Positions 28,040 to 37,368 of a stretch of DNA of 64,000 bases are shown here, piece by piece. The notes beneath the pieces are model-generated. The model searched no databases and was not told the DNA's origin. It was given only the letters and a program-made list of their open reading frames with translations. The first letter of the stretch is position 1. Each line of letters starts with the position of its first letter. The position numbers and the translations under genes were made by a program. Origin of the DNA: Pseudomonas sp. SL4(2022) (GTDB taxonomy: Bacteria; Pseudomonadota; Gammaproteobacteria; Pseudomonadales; Pseudomonadaceae). The stretch lies in the NCBI RefSeq assembly GCF_026625725.1, contig NZ_CP113060.1, positions 372,001-436,000 on the forward strand, written 5' to 3'.

Positions 28040-31000
28040 ATGTTCAGTCAACTGTCCAAACGCCCCTGGTTGATCGCCGTCGCCATCAGTCTGCTGCTCG
28101 TGTTGTGGCTGTTCAGCGGCTCGCTGTTCAAGGCCCAGGAAACCGCCACCGCCGATGCGCCTGCCGAGGCAAAGGGCCTGACCAAGGTTGAAGTGCAGTG
28201 GCTGGAAGCCAGCCCGATGCAGCGCCAGCATGTGGTGCAGGGTCAGATCGAGGCCTGGCGCCGGGTTGAGCTGCGCTCGCAGATCAGCGGTACGGTGACG
28301 CGCTTGGATCAAGACAAAGGCAACCCGGTCAAGCAAGGTCAGTTGCTGCTCAGCCTTTCCACCGACAACCGCCCGGCCCAGGTAGCCAAGGGTGAAGCTG
28401 ATGTACGCCAGCGCGCCGCCGATGCCAGTGCTGCCAACCGTTTGCACGAACGCAAGATGATTTCCTCCAACGAGCTGATCCGCTTGCAAAGTGAGCTGGC
28501 CAAGGCCCAGGCTGAACTGGACCTGGCGCGCATTCAGCTGGGTAATACGCAGATCAGCGCGCCCTTTGCCGGGGTGTATGACCAGCGCACGGTCGAGCTA
28601 GGCGATTTCGTCCAACCGGGGCAAAGCCTGTTAACCCTGGTCGACATCAGCCTGCTCAAAGTCAGCGCGCAGATTGCCCAACAGGAGGTCACCCACCTGA
28701 CCCTGGGCCAGAGAGTGCGGGTCGAATTGCTTGATGGCCGCGAACTGCAAGGCGAACTGCATTTTATCGCCGCCGCCGCCGAGCCTGGCTCACGCAGCTT
28801 CCGTATCGAGGTCAAGGTCGCCAACCCTCAGGCCCTGCGCCTGGCCGGTGCCAGTGCGACCCTGCATGTACAAACCGGCGAAGCCCTGGCCCATCGCCTG
28901 TCACCTGCCCTGCTGAGTCTGGATAAAGCCGGCCGGCATGGCGTCAAGTGGGTCAATGAGCAGCAACAGGTGCAGTTCACCCCGGTGCAGCTGATCAGCG
29001 TCGACAACCAGGGCGCCTGGGTCAGCGGCCTGCCTAACAAGGTGGCCTTGATCACCCTCGGCCAGGGCTTTGTCGAGCCGGGCCAGCAGGTGATCAGCCA
29101 GCTGGCCAAGGGGGTAGCTGATATGCATGGCCTGATCGCTGCGGCGCTGGATCGCAGCCGCACCAGCCTGCTGGTGCTGCTATTTCTTATGCTAGGTGGG
29201 CTGGCGGCGTATTTCGCCATCCCCAAAGAAGCCAATCCGGATGTCAGCATCCCGATCATCTATGTCTCGGTAACCCTCGAAGGCATCAGCCCGGAAGACG
29301 CCGAACGCCTGCTGGTTCGCCCGCTGGAGCAAGAACTGCGCAGCCTCGAAGGGGTCAAGGAAATGCGTTCCATGGCCAGCGAAGGCCATGCCTCGGTGAC
29401 CCTGGAGTTCGATGCTGGCTTCAACGCCAAGCTGGCCCTCGCCGATGTGCGCGAGAAGGTCGATACCGCCCGCAGCAAGCTGCCAGAGGAAGCCGAAGAA
29501 CCCACGGTCAATGAAGTCAACGTGGCGCTGTTTCCGGTGCTGTCGATTGGTCTGTCCGGGCCGATTGCCGAAACCGAATTGGTCTACATCGCCCGCCGCC
29601 TGAAAGAGAACGTCGAAGGCATCGCCGAAGTGCTCTCGGTGGAAATCGGCGGCGACCGCGAAGACCTGCTGGAAATCGTCGTCGACCCGCAGGTGCTCGA
29701 CAGCTACGGCATCGATTACAACGAGCTGTTCAACCTGGTCAGCCGCAACAACCGCCTGGTCGCCGCCGGCAGCCTGGACACCGGTGCCGGGCGCATGAGC
29801 ATGAAAGTGCCCGGGGTGATCGAAAACCTTGAAGACGTACTGTCCATGCCGATCAAGGTGGTGGGCAACAGCGTGGTGACCTTTGGCGATGTCGCCACCA
29901 TTCACCGCACCTTCAAGGACCCCACCGGTTACGCGAGGATCAATGGCCAGCCCGCGGTGGTGCTGGAGGTGTCCAAGCGCAGCGGCGCCAACATCATCGA
30001 CACCATCGAGCAGGTCAAGGCGCTGATGACCAAGGCCCAGCCGCTGCTGCCCGAGGGCCTCAAGGTCAGCTACATCATGGATCAGTCGCAGCAGGTGCAG
30101 AGCATGCTCAGCGATCTGCTCAACAACGTGATTGCCTCCATCGTGCTGGTGCTGATTCTGGTGGTGGCGAGCATGGGCATGCGCTCGGCGCTGTTGGTTG
30201 GGCTGACCATTCCAGGGGCCTTTCTAACCGGCATCCTAGTGATCTGGATGTTCGGTTTCACCCTGAATATCGTCGTGCTGTTCAGCCTGATTCTGGTGGC
30301 TGGCATGCTGGTGGACGGCGCCATCGTCGTCTCAGAACTGGCCGACCGTTACCTGCACCAGGGGCAAACGCCACGCCAAGCCTGGGCCAATGCCGCCATG
30401 CGGATGGCCTGGCCGGTCATCTCGTCCACCGCCACCACCCTGGTGGTGTTTTTACCGCTGCTGTTCTGGCCCGGTGTGGTCGGCCAATTTATGAAATACC
30501 TGCCGGCCACGGTGATCGTCTGCCTGCTCGCTTCACTGGCCATGGCCCTGGTGTTTCTGCCGGTGCTCGGTGCGGTCACCGGTGGCCAACCGCTGCCGCA
30601 GCCGACTCAGCCAGGCCGAGCAGCCGTGGGTTATCGCCGCCTGCTGGGCGCCTTGCTGAAGCGCCCAGGGCTCACCCTGCTGGGCATCCTCGCGTTGATT
30701 GCGCTGATCTACACCGCCTATGGCCGTTTCAACCATGGCGTGGAGTTCTTCCCCGAAGTCGAGCCGGAAAACGCGCAGATCTGGTTGCGCGCCCGTGGCG
30801 ATCTGTCGGTGCAAGAAAAAGACGCCCTGCTGCAACAGGTGGAAAAGCGCCTGCTCGGCATGAGCGAGGTCAAAGCGCTGTACGCCCGCTCCCTGGCGCA
30901 GCCGGACGGCCAGCTCGGTGCGGACGTGATCGGCACCCTGCAGTTCCAGTTCGTCGAATGGCATGAGCGGCGCTCGGCCGGCCAGATCCTCGCCGACATG

Positions 31001-32269
31001 AGCACGCGAACGGCGGATATCCCGGGCATCGTGCTGGAATTCCGCAAACAGGAAGAAGGCCCCAGCAGCGGCAAGCCGGTGAAGCTACAGGTCAGTTCTA
31101 TGGACCCGGCCAAGGCCGATCAGTGGGTCGAACAGGTGCGCGCCAACATGCAGCGCCTGGGCGGCTTCAAGGATGTCGAGGATGACCGTGCTCTGCCGGG
31201 TATCGAATGGCGGGTCAAGGTCGACCGCGAGGCGGCTGCGCGTTTCGGCGCGGATGTGCTGAGCGTGGGCAATGCCGTGCAGATGGTCACCAACGGCCTG
31301 AAACTGGCCACCTACCGCCCGGAAGACGCCACCGACGAGGTGGATATCCGCGTGCGCCTGCCGGCCAACTGGCGCTCCCTTGACCAGCTCGGCCGCCTGA
31401 CCCTGAACACCCCGGCCGGGCAGATTCCGCTGAGCAACTTCGTCTCGCTGCAACAGGCGCCGAAGGTCGGCACCCTGCGCCGGGTCGACGGCAACCGCAC
31501 TATCACTCTGCAAGCTGACATCGCCGAAGGCGCGCGCCTGGACGAGCGCCTGCAAGCCCTGCGTGAAGCCATGGGCGAGGTGCCCGTTGATGTGCAGGTG
31601 AAGTTCGCCGGCGAAGATGCCGACCAGCGTGAAGCCGCGACCTTCCTCGGCACCGCCTTTGCGGTGGCGATTTTCCTGATGTTTATCATCCTGGTGACCC
31701 AGTTCAACAGCATCTACCAGTCGCTGCTGGTGCTCTCGGCCATCGTGCTGTCCACCGCCGGCGTGCTGATGGGCCTGCTGGTCAATGGCCAGTCGTTCGG
31801 CATCGTGATGGTGGGTATGGGCCTGATCGCACTGGCGGGGATCGTGGTGAACAACAACATCATCCTCATCGACACCTACAACCAGCTGCGCCGCCAGGGT
31901 CTGGAGCCGCGTGAGGCGGCGCTGGAAACCGGCAGCCTGCGCTTGCGCCCAGTGCTGCTGACCGCCGTGACCACGGTCCTCGGCCTGGTGCCGATGGTGA
32001 TCGGGGTTAACGTTGACCTGCTCACCCCAAGCCTGGGCTTTGGCGCGCCGTCGACCCAGTGGTGGACCCAGCTGTCCAGCGCCATCGCTGGCGGCCTGAG
32101 CTTCGCCACCGTACTGACCCTGCTGCTGACGCCTTGCATGCTGGTACTCGGCTCGCGTTTCGAACGTCGCCCGCCGCCGCTGGAAACCTTCGACGATGAC
32201 CTGCTCGACTTGCCGGAGCATCTGCTGGCCAGTGCCACCGGCAAGGTCGAGCTGCAACGCACGCCCTAA
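28040..32269 (+). CDS. RND efflux adaptor and permease in one reading frame
   Basis: The 1409-codon frame joins two normally separate proteins. Residues 1-361: membrane fusion protein with an N-terminal anchor (WLIAVAISLLLVLWLFSG), lipoyl halves (RRVELRSQISGTVTRL, TQISAPFAGVYDQRTVELG) and a coiled-coil hairpin. Residues 362-1409: complete RND permease starting MHGLIAAALDRSRT, with KEANPDVSIPI, TM4 motif GMLVDGAIVVSE and C-terminal GLIALAGIVVNNNIILIDTYNQ. The permease has its own ATG (29123) and a Shine-Dalgarno site. A single base in the G5 run at 29110-29114 decides whether the genes are separate. No outer-membrane channel gene is adjacent. Confidence 0.9.
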   Translation: MFSQLSKRPWLIAVAISLLLVLWLFSGSLFKAQETATADAPAEAKGLTKVEVQWLEASPMQRQHVVQGQIEAWRRVELRSQISGTVTRLDQDKGNPVKQGQLLLSLSTDNRPAQVAKGEADVRQRAADASAANRLHERKMISSNELIRLQSELAKAQAELDLARIQLGNTQISAPFAGVYDQRTVELGDFVQPGQSLLTLVDISLLKVSAQIAQQEVTHLTLGQRVRVELLDGRELQGELHFIAAAAEPGSRSFRIEVKVANPQALRLAGASATLHVQTGEALAHRLSPALLSLDKAGRHGVKWVNEQQQVQFTPVQLISVDNQGAWVSGLPNKVALITLGQGFVEPGQQVISQLAKGVADMHGLIAAALDRSRTSLLVLLFLMLGGLAAYFAIPKEANPDVSIPIIYVSVTLEGISPEDAERLLVRPLEQELRSLEGVKEMRSMASEGHASVTLEFDAGFNAKLALADVREKVDTARSKLPEEAEEPTVNEVNVALFPVLSIGLSGPIAETELVYIARRLKENVEGIAEVLSVEIGGDREDLLEIVVDPQVLDSYGIDYNELFNLVSRNNRLVAAGSLDTGAGRMSMKVPGVIENLEDVLSMPIKVVGNSVVTFGDVATIHRTFKDPTGYARINGQPAVVLEVSKRSGANIIDTIEQVKALMTKAQPLLPEGLKVSYIMDQSQQVQSMLSDLLNNVIASIVLVLILVVASMGMRSALLVGLTIPGAFLTGILVIWMFGFTLNIVVLFSLILVAGMLVDGAIVVSELADRYLHQGQTPRQAWANAAMRMAWPVISSTATTLVVFLPLLFWPGVVGQFMKYLPATVIVCLLASLAMALVFLPVLGAVTGGQPLPQPTQPGRAAVGYRRLLGALLKRPGLTLLGILALIALIYTAYGRFNHGVEFFPEVEPENAQIWLRARGDLSVQEKDALLQQVEKRLLGMSEVKALYARSLAQPDGQLGADVIGTLQFQFVEWHERRSAGQILADMSTRTADIPGIVLEFRKQEEGPSSGKPVKLQVSSMDPAKADQWVEQVRANMQRLGGFKDVEDDRALPGIEWRVKVDREAAARFGADVLSVGNAVQMVTNGLKLATYRPEDATDEVDIRVRLPANWRSLDQLGRLTLNTPAGQIPLSNFVSLQQAPKVGTLRRVDGNRTITLQADIAEGARLDERLQALREAMGEVPVDVQVKFAGEDADQREAATFLGTAFAVAIFLMFIILVTQFNSIYQSLLVLSAIVLSTAGVLMGLLVNGQSFGIVMVGMGLIALAGIVVNNNIILIDTYNQLRRQGLEPREAALETGSLRLRPVLLTAVTTVLGLVPMVIGVNVDLLTPSLGFGAPSTQWWTQLSSAIAGGLSFATVLTLLLTPCMLVLGSRFERRPPPLETFDDDLLDLPEHLLASATGKVELQRTP
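29110..29125 (+). other. Fusion junction: G5 run, hidden TAG stop and internal permease start
   Basis: AAGGGGG is followed by TAGCTGAT and ATG. With five G residues the frame reads through; with four, the adaptor would stop at TAG (29115-29117) and the permease would start at ATG 29123, eight bases after a strong AAGGGG ribosome-binding site. The site therefore looks like the border of two genes altered by one base, in the genome or in the read data. Confidence 0.7.
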
Positions 32270-32366
32270 GCTGTTCGCCCAGGTCAACAGTGGCCTGGGC
32301 ATGGTCGAATACAGCGCCAGCGGGGTTCGGCTGTTTATCGTCGACCGAAGGCTTTATCAGACCGGA

Positions 32367-33053
32367 TTAATTGCGCTCGGAACTCAGCAGCATCAACAGC
32401 GACACCGGCTGCTCGCTCTCCGGGTGCAACGGCTCCTGCAGCCATTGCAGGCGCCAGCCGGTATCGCTGAATAAGCCCAACCAGGACTCCAATGTGCGGA
32501 AAAACCAGGGCATCGGTTGAGCAAAGCCCTCGCCGAAGCCAGCAAAGGTTTCCACCCGCCAACCGTCGCGATAACCCACGTCATTGCAGGCGCGCCAGGG
32601 GTGCAGAGTCTGGATCAGCAACCGGCCATCCTGCGCCAGCAGGCCATGCAGGGCATTCAGCGTCGGCGCCAGGGGTTCTTCCAGAAGGGCAAAGTTGCAC
32701 ACCAGCATATCGAAACGCCCCAGCAGCCCAGCCTGACTCTCCAGCTCGGCATAACCGCATACGCGGTACTGCGACGTGCCTGACGCCGCCTGCTGCGCCA
32801 CAGCAATCAGCGGGGCGGAGGCGTCCACGCCCACCGCCTCAATACCATGTTCGACCAGCCCACGGCACAACCAGCCCTCGCCGCAGCCCAGATCCAGCAC
32901 GCGCGTGGGTGCAAGGGCGAGAATCGCCTGAACGATGGCCGCATCGGTCACCAGTCGGCGACTTTCAATGCGTTGCTCGCGCACGGCCGCCGTCCAGGCA
33001 TCGGCATTGGCCTGCCAGCTGAGGTTGAGTTGCTCCCGATGGTCGCGTTGCAT
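32367..33053 (-). CDS. Class I SAM-dependent methyltransferase
   Basis: 228 residues. The SAM-binding motif RVLDLGCGEGWLCRGLVEHG is followed by AVGVDASAPLIAVA and FDMLVCNFALLEE, a typical Methyltransf_11/25 layout of the UbiE/smtA kind. No specificity is evident. It converges on the RND ORF and is divergent from the penicillin-binding protein gene. Confidence 0.85.
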   Translation of the reverse strand: MQRDHREQLNLSWQANADAWTAAVREQRIESRRLVTDAAIVQAILALAPTRVLDLGCGEGWLCRGLVEHGIEAVGVDASAPLIAVAQQAASGTSQYRVCGYAELESQAGLLGRFDMLVCNFALLEEPLAPTLNALHGLLAQDGRLLIQTLHPWRACNDVGYRDGWRVETFAGFGEGFAQPMPWFFRTLESWLGLFSDTGWRLQWLQEPLHPESEQPVSLLMLLSSERN

Positions 33054-33337
33054 AGCTCACTCGTCGCCTGTTCAACATCTGTATGAGCACACCCGCCAAA
33101 GCAAGTGCAGCCACTGGCAATCCTGCGCTGTTCACCTCGCGTGCGCATTGCCGCTGATCACTTATTCAGCGCCCGGTGGAGACCGAGAAAATCTTGCGTC
33201 TGCCAAACCCGTCCCGGCGTCATCGACACAGCAGCAGCTAAACTGCAAGCAGAGGCCGACTGAGCGGAGCTCAGTGAACAAGCCCGCTGATGTGATTCAG
33301 CAACCTGTCAAACCTATGGACGAGTACATCAGGCTAA

Positions 33338-36300
33338 ATGAATATGGGCGCATCATGGCAACCCAGCATCACCCCACTAACGGCCAATCAGCAGCGACCG
33401 GCACCACGTAAACATCGCAGCGCATTAAAAATCACCTTCTGGCTGCTCGTGCTGGTTCTGATCATAGTCGCCGGTCTACTGCTCGCCGAAGAGCTGCGTA
33501 CCTCACGCTATCAAGCCCAAGAAATCAGCCGTTACGCGCAAACCCTCAGCTACCGCGTCGAACCGGGCCCGAGCAATGCTATCGTCTACCCCAAAGAAGG
33601 CCCCTTCGACAAACGTCAAGGTTACACCTACCTGCCGTTGATGCTTGAGCGACTCAGCCAGCGCAACTTTATCGTGCAGCAACAGGCGCAGTTCTCCCCC
33701 GCCCTACTCGACTATGCCCAACGCGGCCTGTTCATCCCCTATCCGGAGAAGATTCAGAGCGGACTGAGCATCAGTGACTGTAGCGGTACGCCTTTCTATG
33801 AATTCCGCTACCCGCAACAGCGCTACCCGAGCTTCAACGCCATCCCGCCACTGGTAGCCAGCAGCCTGCTGTTTATCGAGAACCGCACGCTGCTTGACCC
33901 TGAACAGCCACTGGCCAACCCGGCCGTGGACTGGCCGCGCTTCTTCATGGCCGCCATTTCTCAGGTCGGCAAGTTGCTGGACATGCAGGACCAGTCGGCA
34001 GGCGGTAGCACCCTGGCTACTCAGCTGGAGAAATACCGCCACTCACCGGACGGCTTGACTGTGTCCGCGACGGAAAAACTGCGACAAATGCTTTCCGCCA
34101 GCGTACGCGCCTACCAGAGTGGCCCGCAGACCATGGCTGCGCGCGAGAATATCGTTCGCGACTACCTCAATAGCGTGCCGCTGTCTGCCGCGCCTGGGCA
34201 TGGCGAAGTTCATGGTCTGGCCGATGGCCTGCGCATCTGGTTCGGCGCGGACTTCGCCCAGGTCAACCGGCTGCTCGACCCCGCACAGTCAGCGGATGCC
34301 AGCCTGGCCGAACGTGGCCTCGCCCTGCGTCAGGTGCTGGCCCTCATGATTGCCCAGCGCCGCCCGTCTTATTACCTGGCCCAAGGCCGCCATGACCTGG
34401 CCGAACTGACTAACAGCCATATCCGCCTGCTGGCCGGCGGCGGCCTCATCGACATCGCACTGCGCGACGCCGCCCTGCAGCAGACACTCAGCTACCGCGA
34501 CTGGGCTCTTGAGCCGAACCTGCAGACGGTGGACAGCAACAAGGGCATCAGCGTTTCGCGGGCGCGGCTCTCGACCATGCTCAACATGCCACTGTACGAC
34601 CTCGACCGCCTTGATCTGAGCGCGACCAGCACCCTCAACAATGACCTGCAACAGGCCGTCAGCCAGTACCTTCAGCAGCTGGCCGAGCCCACCTTTGCCG
34701 GACAGATCGGCCTGTTTGGCGAACGCCTGCTCTCACCGGAAAAAACCGCTGATGTGCGCTACAGCTTCACCCTGTTCGAGCGCACAGAAAATGGCAGCAT
34801 GGTACGGGTACAGACCGACAGCACCGACCAGCCGTTCGACATCAACGAGGGCAGCAAGCTGGAACTGGGCTCCACTGCCAAGCTCAGGGTGCTGGCCACC
34901 TATCTGGAAATCATCGCCGAACTGCACCAGCGTCACGCGGGGCAAAGCGCCAATCAACTGCGCGCCGTCAATGCCCGAGATAACCTGACTCGCTGGGCAA
35001 TTGATTACCTGCTCAGCACGCCCAACGCTAGCCTGGCGGGCATGCTGAACGCCGCCATGGAACGTAAATACTCGGCCAGTCCAGGCGAGCGCTTCTTCAC
35101 TGGCGGCGGCATCCACACCTTCAACAACTTCCGGCGCGAAGATAACCAACGCATTGCCAACATGCGCGAAGCCCTGCGCGAATCGCTTAACCTACCGTTT
35201 ATCCGCCTGATGCGCGACCTGGTGCGTTACAGCACTTACCAGGGCCCGAACAACAGCGCTGAACTGCTTAAGGACGACAAAGATCCCCGCCGTCAGGTTT
35301 ATCTACGCGACTTTGCCGATCGGGAAGGCACCTCATTCCTGCAGCGTTTCTGGCGCAAGTATCAGGGGCAACCGGAACAGCAGCGCCTGGACACGTTCCT
35401 CAATGGCCTGCGCCACACCTCAGTACGCCTCGCGGCTGTACACCGCTACCTGCAACCTACTGCTGACGAAGCCAGCTTTGCCGCCTTTCTGCGCAAATAT
35501 CTGCCACAGGAAACGCTCAGCGATAAGCGAATTAACGAGCTGTACCGAAGTTACGGGCCAGGCGCCTATAGCCTGCCCGATCAAGGCTATATCGCTCGCG
35601 TTCACCCTCTGGAGCTCTGGTTGCTGGGGTATCTGATCGAACAACCGCAGGCGCGCTTCAGCGATGCCGTCGCTGCCAGCCAGAATGAACGTCAGGAGGT
35701 CTATGGCTGGCTATTCCGCAGCCGCCACAAAAGCGCCCGCGATAGCCGTATCCGCATCATGCTGGAGGTCGAGGCCTTTCTCGATATTCATCGCCGCTGG
35801 CAGAACCTGGGGTACCCCTTCGCCCACCTGGTGCCCTCACTGGCCACTGCGATTGGCAGCTCAGGTGACCGTCCAGCAGCACTGGCCGAGTTGATGGGGA
35901 TCATTCAGAACGACGGTATCCGCCAGACCACAGCCCGTATCGACAGCCTGCATTTTGCTGCGGATACACCCTACGACACCCTTGTGGTGCGAGACCACAG
36001 CGCAGGAAAACGCGTCATGGCACCCGAGGTGGCCGCAGCACTGCGCAACGCTCTAGCCGATGTGGTTGAGGCCGGCACTGCGCGGCGCTTACTTGGCAGC
36101 TTCATCCAGGCTGACGGACAACCGCTCAAAGTCGGCGGCAAAACCGGCACTGGAGATAATCGCATCGAAACCGTCGGCGCCGGTGGCCGGGTCCTCAGTT
36201 CACGCGCGATGAACCGCACCGCCACATTTGTCTTCTATTTAGGAGACAACCATTACGGCACCCTTACCGCCTTCGTTCCCGGGCAAGCAGCAGAAAACTT

Positions 36301-36433
36301 CCGCTTCACTTCAGCACTCCCCGTGCAGGTACTCAAAGGCATGGCGCCTATCCTGCAACCTTATTTGCAGCCTGGTACCCGCAGCCTGTGCCATATGACA
36401 GGCAGTGAACAGGCCGCCTCAGGTGCAAATTAA
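33338..36433 (+). CDS. Large bifunctional class A penicillin-binding protein
   Basis: 1031-residue inner-membrane peptidoglycan synthase. One N-terminal membrane anchor (ITFWLLVLVLIIVAGLLLAE, about 30-50). The GT51 transglycosylase shows LLFIENRTLLD with catalytic E181 and AGGSTLATQLEKY (about 222-234). The transpeptidase triad is complete: S512-T-A-K, S616-L-N and K935-T-G. It is longer than PBP1a/1b (about 800) and differs from them, with a long segment between the second and third motifs. It stands alone, with its own strong terminator. Two possible ATGs (33338, 33344). Confidence 0.85.
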   Translation: MNMGASWQPSITPLTANQQRPAPRKHRSALKITFWLLVLVLIIVAGLLLAEELRTSRYQAQEISRYAQTLSYRVEPGPSNAIVYPKEGPFDKRQGYTYLPLMLERLSQRNFIVQQQAQFSPALLDYAQRGLFIPYPEKIQSGLSISDCSGTPFYEFRYPQQRYPSFNAIPPLVASSLLFIENRTLLDPEQPLANPAVDWPRFFMAAISQVGKLLDMQDQSAGGSTLATQLEKYRHSPDGLTVSATEKLRQMLSASVRAYQSGPQTMAARENIVRDYLNSVPLSAAPGHGEVHGLADGLRIWFGADFAQVNRLLDPAQSADASLAERGLALRQVLALMIAQRRPSYYLAQGRHDLAELTNSHIRLLAGGGLIDIALRDAALQQTLSYRDWALEPNLQTVDSNKGISVSRARLSTMLNMPLYDLDRLDLSATSTLNNDLQQAVSQYLQQLAEPTFAGQIGLFGERLLSPEKTADVRYSFTLFERTENGSMVRVQTDSTDQPFDINEGSKLELGSTAKLRVLATYLEIIAELHQRHAGQSANQLRAVNARDNLTRWAIDYLLSTPNASLAGMLNAAMERKYSASPGERFFTGGGIHTFNNFRREDNQRIANMREALRESLNLPFIRLMRDLVRYSTYQGPNNSAELLKDDKDPRRQVYLRDFADREGTSFLQRFWRKYQGQPEQQRLDTFLNGLRHTSVRLAAVHRYLQPTADEASFAAFLRKYLPQETLSDKRINELYRSYGPGAYSLPDQGYIARVHPLELWLLGYLIEQPQARFSDAVAASQNERQEVYGWLFRSRHKSARDSRIRIMLEVEAFLDIHRRWQNLGYPFAHLVPSLATAIGSSGDRPAALAELMGIIQNDGIRQTTARIDSLHFAADTPYDTLVVRDHSAGKRVMAPEVAAALRNALADVVEAGTARRLLGSFIQADGQPLKVGGKTGTGDNRIETVGAGGRVLSSRAMNRTATFVFYLGDNHYGTLTAFVPGQAAENFRFTSALPVQVLKGMAPILQPYLQPGTRSLCHMTGSEQAASGAN

Positions 36434-36438
36434 CGTGG

Positions 36439-36479
36439 GCCAATAAAAACGGGAGGCCAAGCCTCCCGTTTTTATTGGC
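36439..36479. terminator. Bidirectional terminator between the PBP gene and cheR
   Basis: Perfect 19-bp inverted repeat (36439-36457 and 36461-36479) with CAA loop. The GC core GGGAGGC/GCCTCCC is flanked by AAAAA and TTTTT, so it works for both convergent genes. Confidence 0.92.
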
Positions 36480-36491
36480 AAGTGCAGCGGA

Positions 36492-37319
36492 TCACTTCGC
36501 TTTGTAGATGATCCCCGGGCTGCACTGCACCATCTGATAATGATTAGGCAGACCATTGAGCGCCTCGGAAGCCCCGAGGAACAGATAACCACCCGGTTTC
36601 AACATGGCATGAATGCGCGTGAGGATGTCTTTCTTCACTTCCGCAGAAAAGTAGATCAATACGTTTCGGCAGAACACCACATCGAACTTACCCAGGCTGG
36701 CATAACTGTCCAGAAGGTTCAGCGGGCGAAACTCAATGCGACTGCGAATGGCCGGTTTGACCACCCAGCGCCCCGGCCCCTTGGGGTCGAAATAGCGCTG
36801 CAGACGCTCCGGTGAAAGCCCACGCCCCATCGCCAAGCTGTCGTACTCACCCGATTTACAGTTGATCAACATGGACGGCGACAGGTCAGTCGCAACAATC
36901 TGCACTCCGGCCTTGAGTTGGCCAAGATTGGTTTTTTCGAATTCATCAATGGTCATTGATAATGAGTAGGGCTCCTGCCCCGAAGAGCAGGCCGCCGACC
37001 AAATACGCAAACGCTGCCCCGGGCTAGCCTTGATCAACTCCGGCAGAACACGGCTTTTCAGCACCTCAAAAGGGTATGTGTCGCGAAACCAAAGGGTCTC
37101 ATTGGTAGTCATGGCATCAACAACCTGCTCACGCAGACCACTGCGCGGCTGGCTTTGCATACGCTGCACCAGTTCACCCAGAGTTTTGATGTCATTCTGT
37201 TCCATCAGTTTGTTCAGTCGACTGGAAACCAGATACTGCTTATTGCTACCCAGCAGGATGCCGCAGGCTTTTTCCAGGAAGGTCCGGAACTGCTCGAAAT
37301 CCAAATTACCTGTAGACAC
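36492..37319 (-). CDS. cheR: Chemotaxis glutamate methyltransferase CheR
   Basis: Methylates glutamates of chemoreceptors using SAM. An N-terminal CheR helical domain (LDFEQFRTFLEKACGI) precedes a Rossmann methyltransferase with WSAACSSGQEPYSL and FDVVFCRNVLIYF. The frame is open to 37349, but GTG 37319 has GAGG eight bases upstream and starts the usual Pseudomonas sequence (STGNLDFEQF), giving 275 residues. It follows cheV on the same strand. Confidence 0.93.
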   Translation of the reverse strand: MSTGNLDFEQFRTFLEKACGILLGSNKQYLVSSRLNKLMEQNDIKTLGELVQRMQSQPRSGLREQVVDAMTTNETLWFRDTYPFEVLKSRVLPELIKASPGQRLRIWSAACSSGQEPYSLSMTIDEFEKTNLGQLKAGVQIVATDLSPSMLINCKSGEYDSLAMGRGLSPERLQRYFDPKGPGRWVVKPAIRSRIEFRPLNLLDSYASLGKFDVVFCRNVLIYFSAEVKKDILTRIHAMLKPGGYLFLGASEALNGLPNHYQMVQCSPGIIYKAK

Positions 37320-37347
37320 TCGCGAAGCCTCGACGAACAAATTTTCC

Positions 37348-37368
37348 ACTGAGGGCCGAGCCCTCAGT
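37348..37368. promoter_or_regulatory. Hairpin at the cheV stop/cheR leader
   Basis: ACTGAGGGC/GCCCTCAGT, a perfect 9-bp stem with a 3-base loop, includes the cheV stop codon and ends about 30 bases before the cheR GTG. There is no T tract, so it is more likely an mRNA-stability or translation-tuning hairpin than a terminator. Confidence 0.5.

Noticed and set aside
32196..32474. 92-codon ORF after the RND gene
   Set aside because: Starts inside the permease and runs over the end of the convergent methyltransferase; no ribosome site or domain.
37348..37368. cheV terminator
   Set aside because: The hairpin has no T tract and includes the cheV stop codon while cheR follows at once, so full termination is unlikely.
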